Source of the DNA: Vigna angularis
Lineage: Eukaryota; Streptophyta; Magnoliopsida; Fabales; Fabaceae
Reading direction: 5' to 3'
NCBI RefSeq assembly: GCF_016808095.1
Contig: NC_068977.1
Coordinates: forward strand, 7,810,479 to 7,874,478
Length of the DNA stretch: 64,000 nt
Below, one piece after another: positions 57,551 through 64,000 of this stretch; within the stretch, counting starts at the first letter, position 1, and each line of letters starts with the position of its first letter. The translations under genes were made by a program, and so were the position numbers. Below the pieces are notes generated by a model that saw nothing but the letters and a program-made list of their open reading frames with translations, had not been told where the DNA came from and made no database searches.

Positions 57551-59662
57551 CACTAGTGCATAAAAGGCCTTTAACGTCACCCTTTAGATGTCCGACCCTC
57601 GAATATCCAACGTAAAAAATGATCGGTAACATTTTTCGTAAATAAAACAACCATATAGACGTCTGTTTAGAACAGACGTCTACAGCCATATAGACGTCGG
57701 ATGTGGGGGAACCGACGTCTAAAAAGTCACTTTTTAACTCCATTTAAACGTCCGATCCCGCCAATCCAACGTTTACAGCCATATAAACGTCTGATGTGGG
57801 GAGAACCGACGTCTATATACTCATTTTTTAAATCTAAAAAGTCATTTTTTAACTCCATTTAGACGTCCGATCCCGCCAATCTGACGTCTACAACCATATA
57901 GACACCTGATGAGGGGAACTGACGTCTATATACTCTTTTTTGAAATCTAAAAAGTCACTTTTTAACTCCATTTAAACGTCTGATCCCGCCAATCCAACTT
58001 CTACAGCCATATAGACGTCTGATGTGGTGGGAACCGACGTCTATATGGCTGCATTAAAACACCGCGAACGCGAGGCAGCAGTTACGCGCACTTAATGTTC
58101 ATCATCTTCCTCGCGTTTTCTCTCTACAGGTTACACTTTTTAGGTTTGTTTTTGTTAGCAAAATGATGAAGATGAAGTTTTGATGATGTCCAAATCAAGT
58201 CAAGATATATCAAGATTCATGAAGATCCTATGAAGACTTGTTTTTGTTATCAAAAGCTTTTGTAATAATTATAGTTTAAGGTTTAAAACTTAGATTTGTA
58301 GTAGGTTTTGATTCTTGTACTTTCATACTTTGTATTTGCTATTCAGAATAAAAAACACGGTTTTAATCGATTAAATCAAGTATTAATCGATTAAAACATT
58401 GCAGGTGCTGAAAACACAACTGGCATGGAAATAATCGATTATTACCTATTTTAATCGATTAGTTAATTGATTAATCCTTAAAATAATCGATTAAAGATGA
58501 CTGTTGGAGTTTTCTGACTTTTTGAAAACTAGTTGTTGTACTCATTTTAATCGATTAACACTTGTATTAATCGATTAAAAGCGTTAAAAGGCCAATTATG
58601 GAGAATGGAAGAGTATTTGCTTGAGTCCATAAATAGGCTCTCCTTATCCATCAACAATAACTCTTCCCTTGTGCTCTAGTACTCAGAAATCATTGAGACT
58701 TGTGTGTTCTTGTTCGGCTTGTGAAACTCGTGTCTATGGAGCTGGTGAAGTGCTGCTACGGTGACAAAGGAAATAGTCGTTTCATCCTTGGTGTGTCTAA
58801 GGAGGTGTTCGGAAGAGGAAGTTCATCCTTCGTGAAGTATTCAGAGGAGGTGTTCATCCTTTGTTAAGACTCAAAGGAGGTGCAGGTTCATCTCTTGTGG
58901 TATCAAGAGAAGTGGTTTCTAAACTTTTACAAATTGTTTCTTTGTGATTGTAATTTGTAATTGTTTTGTGAGTAATGAATTGTTTATCTTGTTTTGAGAT
59001 AAGCGACTGGACGTTGGATTAGTAAGATCCGAACCAGGATAAAATCATCTGTGCAAATTTCTCTCAACCTTACTCTCTTTATTTGTCTTTATTATTTGCT
59101 TGGTAAGTTTAATTGAGTAGAAATTAAAAGGCACACGTTCGTATTAAAAACCCTCTTGGTTTGTTATTCCACGCTAACAATTCCGCTGTAGCCGCTCTGA
59201 CAGTTTTCTCAATTTTTCCTCGTTTTAAATTAATTTTACTCTGATTACATCACTCTTTGATGAATTATCTTTCATTTGAACCGATTAAAATGCGTTTTCG
59301 TTGGGTTTTGGTGCAGTTTTGCTCGTGTCCTTGGGCGACATTCTTGGGCGGTGATTTCTTGTGTTTTGTACTCCTCTCCACTACGTTTTTAAAACCATCC
59401 AATACAAAAAAAAGTACAATACATTCTCTTCAACTAAAATATAAAGTTGTAAACTCGAATCACCATGAGCCAGGAGCAACCCGAGACGTTTTAGATGCAA
59501 TCAAACGTTTTACACGTCTGATCTATAGTGTTAGACGTCTATATAGACATCGGACCTGTATGGATCGGACGTCTCATTAACGTCACTCGTATAGACGTCG
59601 AACAGAGAACAGACGTTAAAAGCCCAAAATAACATATGTCTAAAGCTCTTTCTACACTAGTG
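57551..59662. mobile_element. CACTA element with nested copia LTR
   Basis: CACTAGTGCATAAAAGG...CTTTCTACACTAGTG, flanked by the 3-bp duplication TAT (57548-57550, 59663-59665). The left subterminal region (57590-58045) has about four tandem units of some 110 bases built on AGACGTC and ACGTCTATATGG, continued at 59500-59610 near the right end. No transposase, so non-autonomous. About 1 kb of the interior (58153-59179) is a copia LTR. The ORF 59257-59580 is not recognisable. Confidence 0.75.
58153..59179 (+). mobile_element. Solo copia LTR rich in TAATCGATTA palindromes
   Basis: TGTTAGCAAAATGATGAAG...TTATTCCACGCTAACA, TG...CA with inverted TGTTAGC/GCTAACA ends, about 1.03 kb. AATCGATTA occurs seven times between 58360 and 58580. 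A 5-bp duplication is not visible (GTTTT before, ATTCC after), so one flank may have been altered. No primer site or coding sequence follows, hence solo. Confidence 0.6.
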
Positions 59663-59665
59663 TAT

Positions 59666-62399
59666 CAAAATCACTAAGTTAAAAAAAAAATTGTTCTGCA
59701 TGGTCTTGGTTATGATGAATTGTGTATGACATAATAGTTTGTATGTGCCTTATTTTATGTTGTTTGATGCCTATGAATTATGAATTTCATGTTTAATTAT
59801 TTAAATTTATGTTCCATAACAAGTACATACTTGTGAATAATCAAATATAAGTGACGTTGTGTTCGTGAACGACATTCCGTCACTATTAAATTACTTACAT
59901 GGAGAATACATTTATCTCCTTTAAGAAGAATTGGTTAAAAAAGAAAAAAATTATGTCCACACTTTGTTATTTAAAATTTTTTTTTCATATGAAGTTTTAC
60001 AAGAAAAGGTCATTTATCTTCTAATGTCTTAGATATTTTGATTAAAAGTCCGCATTAAGTTCAAACATTTTGAATGACTAACCGTTAAGTTTTATGTCTA
60101 GATATAAAATCAATTAGTTGTTTTAACCTAATCTAGGTTTTAACATCGTGTCCAATAATCAGATACTCACAATATGCAATCAATCAATATTATTATGCAG
60201 TTAAGAACGAAAATAAAACACAAGAGTAATGAAAAATGATATATATTGAATAACATAATTCATAAAGAGTTGAGATACATTACATCCAACCCCGTGAATA
60301 AGGGAGTTAGTTACTCCCATATATTATGACCACTAGAAAAGAATAATGATAAATATCTTCTCTAAAATTATTTAATAAACCCTTAATTATTTAAAAAATT
60401 ATAATAAAAATATAAATAAAAGATAAAAATAAATAAAATAAAAAACATAATAATGTGAATTATCAACTAGCGTAATCACTTCTCAATATGTATATTATCT
60501 AAAAAACCACACAATACCTACTTATTTTATTCACCCATCAAAATAATGTCTCATTAAACCGAGGTAACTCTCATTTCCTAAGGATATAGTTTTCCTACCA
60601 ATAAATATTCCTAACCCAAATATGAAGTCTTACACTAGGAACGTCTCTCATCTACAAAATATCTAAAACGAGGAAAACAAAATATATTAAATCATTAAAA
60701 AAAATAAACTACTTAAAATATGAAGTCAAATTAATTTTTACCTAATTATTATATGATATCAATTGTCCTCTAGCTAAGGTCAAGTGAATCAAATTACACT
60801 CAAATTATGATGTTTGAACGGTTATACTCTATAATAAAAAAGATTGTATCATGACTATCAGTTATAATTTTTGACCTAATGACAAACCTTTGATCAACAA
60901 TATTATACATTGCATATCAAATAAAAATATAGTAATAGCCAGAATACAAATATTATGTTTAAATAAATTGATTAATTTAAATATTAAAATTTAAGTTATT
61001 AAAATAAAATATCATAACAAAAGAATACAGACATGTTTCTTGGTATTTTATAATAAGAAATATTTGTATGCATTAAAATAAGTTTCAATGACAGGGCAAT
61101 GTAACTAACCCGCATGAGAGTGGGTCCCTTTTCGTATATGTTTTAAAATATTTTGGGGTCTCTCTGTATGGCACGAAAAGGGCAGCAGTTAAATCATGTA
61201 CCCTTCACGTCTTAAGGCACTGTCTATTTGTCTATTTACGTTATTCTCTCATAATACCTTGCAAATCCATTGCTACCAAAATAGCTACAATTGAGACAAA
61301 ATACAAAAAAGGTCATTATGGGAATTTAAGACACCATAATGGAAGACACTGATTAGTTTCAATTCTAATTTGAGGGAACAAGTAACTGCTCCATATCATG
61401 CCTAAAGGAAAGTAAAATCATGCTAATTACCATCAACATTTTTTTATTCATTCCCTTTTCAGCTTTTTCTTGGAATTATGAAATTGATTTAGGCGATAAG
61501 TCTTCAAAATGGGTCACTGATTAGTTTTGAGTAATAAAAACACGTAGTTGTGGTGGAGACAACTAGTTTAAGTTAGGAACAAAAACACATTCAGGGTCTA
61601 AAGGTTGACCTCAAATTTACTATCTTGTGCTAATAACCATTTGAGTTTAACTTTCCACGTAGTTATCAACTTCAACCTCACAATTAGGATCAAAATGAAA
61701 CTTTTTTCACTTGGTTTATGGAAAGCACATATATGTGGTAAAAAAGTATACACGAAAATAGCATAGCATGTGATGTATAAGCATATGCAAAACATGTTAT
61801 ATTTTTTCATAAAGTAGTAGAAAGTGAAGGTTCTTTGAAGAAGATTCAGAATAAAAATATAGTATTAAATGAGACAAAAGTACGGTCAATATAAGAGATT
61901 GATATTGTCTTCCATCTAAAACATTAAAGTAAAGAGTATATAGATCTTTTTTTCTTATATGATTTTTCAACAAAAAAAGTACTTTCAAAAGAGTATTTTG
62001 AAACTATTAATAAATTGATAATCTTTCTAAAAACTTATTACATAAATCTATTAAACTAGACACTGACTCGTTGAATGCTTCCTTTATATGTGATTTGTTG
62101 AGGTTGTTATGATTTTTTTTACTTTCTAAAGAATTATAAGGGATATATGTAGAAGAGGTTTGAGAGTCAATGCTTCTTTGAGTTAATAATATTTCTATAT
62201 CAGGATGATTTGTGGTTGTTTTCAAGAGTCATGATATATGTGTGGGTATGATTATGCATATTCAGAATGCATAAGATGTTGAAATGATTTCCAAGAGTAT
62301 GCTTCTTTTGACCTAATGATATATGATTGATGAACAAGTAATTATATGTGATTGATGATGAATTGAGTTATATGATAACTGTGATGAAAATATATGATT
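59666..62399. other. Gene-poor AT-rich interval
   Basis: No recognisable genes. The minus-strand ORFs 61810-61598, 61988-61797 and 62225-62007 have no known motifs. The last is downstream of the second copia primer site and might be leftover element sequence. Confidence 0.35.
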
Positions 62400-62541
62400 G
62401 CTCTGATACCATATTAAAGTGAGGGGCATAAAAGGAAAAACACATAACGTTTTAAACGTTATGTTACACTCTAGCAAGAGAGAGAAACACATTTCTAAAG
62501 ATCTGAGAGTTAGAGAGAAGGCATAGAGAGACCAAACCCTC
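62400..62541 (-). mobile_element. Partial copia LTR and second primer site
   Basis: On the minus strand this is the last 130 bases of the LTR seen at 63208-63330, followed by TGGTATCAGAGC (plus positions 62400-62411). It joins the truncated gag at about 62542. Confidence 0.7.
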
Positions 62542-63063
62542 AATAACAACCACAACATTGTCAAATCTGGATGATAGAGTTCTCAGGATCTTGTCAACAA
62601 TATACTCATCAGATATCCCATCCTTACAAACCCTCATTTTGTTCACCAGTTCTTGTACCTTGTCAAAGTACTCAGCCACGGTTTCACTCTCCTCCATTAC
62701 CAGAATCTCAAACTGTCTTCTCAGCGCCTGCAATTTCACCTTTGTGTTTCTGTCTCCATCACCATAGGTCTTCACTAGGATGTCCCATACCTCCTTAACG
62801 GCCCCTTTGGAGATCTTGTTAAAGATCTTTGGGCTGACACACTGGTACAACAGAAATCTTGCCTTACTGTCCAGTTTTACTTGTGTCTTGTAATTCCTCT
62901 TCTCTTCTTCAGATGCCCTGTCACTCAATTCAGGCAGTCTGTCTTCTATCACCTCTGAAACATCCTGGAAGCCAAAAATGGCTTGCATTCTGATTCGCCA
63001 GTCATCAAATTGCTTCCCATCAAATACTGGTAATGGTCCCTGTATTCCTCTAATTCCCGTCAT
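62542..63063 (-). pseudogene. Ty1/copia Gag, C-terminally truncated
   Basis: Minus strand, ATG 63063. Residues 10-170 contain FDGKQFDDWRIRMQAIFGF, LDSKARFLLYQCVSPKIF, KEVWDILVKTYGDG, LQALRRQFEILVMEESETVA and ILRTLSSRFD, the gag/UBN2-type domain of plant copia elements, which forms the particle shell. The zinc knuckle and all of pol are absent: at about 62542 the frame runs into LTR sequence and stops at 62464 after unrelated residues. The gag part itself has no stop or shift, so this insertion is fairly young. Confidence 0.85.
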
Positions 63064-63207
63064 CCTTTCTTGCTAGAATCTTGTAGTTTCTTTGATTTTC
63101 ACAGACCCAAAGAAACCTTCTTTCTCCTCTTCTAGATACACACAATTCCAGATCACACACCCACTTCACACACACCAGGAAAACCACGAACCTATGCTCT
63201 GATACCA

Positions 63208-63538
63208 TATTAAAGTGAGGGCATAAAAGGAAAAACACATAACGTTTTAAACGTTATGTTACACTCTAGCAAGAGAGAGAAGCACACTTCTAAAGATATG
63301 AGAGTTAGAGAGAAGGCAGAGAGACCAAACCCTCACGCTAGGGTTCCACACCACCACTCACATTGGCTGGAGAATCACACCACACTGACCGGAGCACTGG
63401 AGCACAGCACAGAGAGAAAACAGAGACACTCACAAGGTACTGAATTTCAAACTTTTCTCATTAAACAAATTCTGAATGTCTTACAGTATTTATAAACTGA
63501 ACAATAAACTGTTTTCTGTTTTTGTTTACATTCTAACA
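63208..63538 (-). mobile_element. 5' LTR of the copia element
   Basis: Minus strand TGTTAGAATGTAAAC (63538) to the end near 63208, directly followed by the primer site TGGTATCAGAGC (plus 63196-63207). About 330 bases. It contains the palindrome AACGTTTTAAACGTT, shared with the partial copy at 62440. Confidence 0.7.
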
Positions 63539-64000
63539 CTGTGATATAGAGAATGGGAAAGGAGAATGTTATAACAAGATTCTATTATGAATATTGTATA
63601 AATTATATGTAGGAATTGTTTGATGTGGAATAGTATATTCTTTGTAAGGAGAAAAAGAATAGTTCAATAAGTTAGTGTAATATAATTGTTAGAGACGCTT
63701 TTGGAAGTTATCCTTAAACTTTATCAAATTTTCGGATTCATATAATGAATGAATTTTTGGGTGATGAAGAGCGTAGAAGGTTTCTATAACTGGTTTTGGA
63801 ACGTGAATTCCTTCTTTATTATGTTATAATGAATTAACTTCGCGGAGAAGTTTGAGGATTGATAAATTCTGGACTAATTCTAAAATATCATATATTACAA
63901 AAGTGTGAAAAAATGTTAAGGGATGTCAAACTTTTAGTGTCTAAACAATTGCATCAATCCATATATTGATGTCTTTAATCTTATGTCTTAAAATGTATGA
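63539..64000. other. AT-rich flank
   Basis: No feature recognised to the end of the window. Confidence 0.4.

Noticed and set aside
58153..59179. A 5-bp target duplication for the copia LTR in the CACTA element
   Set aside because: Flanks GTTTT and ATTCC do not match; the LTR call rests on its ends and length alone.

Overview
This window is repeat-dominated nuclear DNA of a flowering plant. A legume of the bean/cowpea group is my best guess, from the style of the repeats and the very AT-rich intergenic sequence; no single gene proves it. Evidence for a plant: nested Ty3/gypsy (Tat, Athila and long-LTR Tekay/Del-like) and Ty1/copia elements, CACTA and hAT-type DNA elements, TIR elements carrying gene fragments, an F-box gene with a spliced-looking leader, and pieces of plant gene families (MATE transporter, S-protein homolog, CYP711A/MAX1-like P450, GH3 beta-xylosidase). 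I saw no rRNA, tRNA, CRISPR array or bacterial operon.

Layout. 0.4-1.8 kb: decayed hAT transposase (minus). 2.4-6.5 kb: truncated long LTR, then the 3' part and 3' LTR of an Athila-type element. 6.9-8.7 kb: MATE pseudogene and a copia pol 3' end (both minus). 9.8-21.2 kb: a Tat-lineage gypsy element with both LTRs and a 5-bp target duplication, dead gag-pol, and an antisense gene between pol and the 3' LTR; a 2.29-kb solo LTR of another family sits inside that antisense gene with its own perfect 5-bp duplication. 21.3-22.4 kb: rest of a host tandem duplication and a ruined F-box paralog. 23.2-26.8 kb: small CACTA element, copia remnant and a second solo LTR (2.66 kb).

27-38 kb is a cluster of TIR elements with 9-bp target duplications among host genes: a MITE at 27.0 kb, a small F-box gene (minus, 28.9-29.5 kb, leader to about 30.2 kb), a broken S-protein homolog at 31.1 kb, a fold-back MITE at 31.8 kb, a 2.1-kb inverted-repeat element with GH3 beta-xylosidase and MAX1-like P450 fragments, an AT-rich array, a 1.5-kb element fusing a lipase-like exon to an F-box fragment, and a MITE at 37.6 kb. 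38.6-40.4 kb: rearranged copia element and a TRIM. 43.8-53.7 kb: two copies of a hAT-like repeat, a second Tat gag/protease fragment, a third cargo-carrying TIR element (49.3-50.7 kb) and a CACTA end. 57.6-59.7 kb: CACTA element with a copia LTR inside. 62.4-63.5 kb: copia LTR and gag in a head-to-tail rearrangement.

The 28.9-kb F-box gene is the only coding unit that looks intact. The other recognisable coding sequence is transposon-derived, captured or decayed. I found no cooperating set of genes forming a new system. The most interesting material is the gene-capturing TIR elements, the antisense gene of the Tat element, and a tandem array of hairpins whose two arms change together inside the solo LTR.
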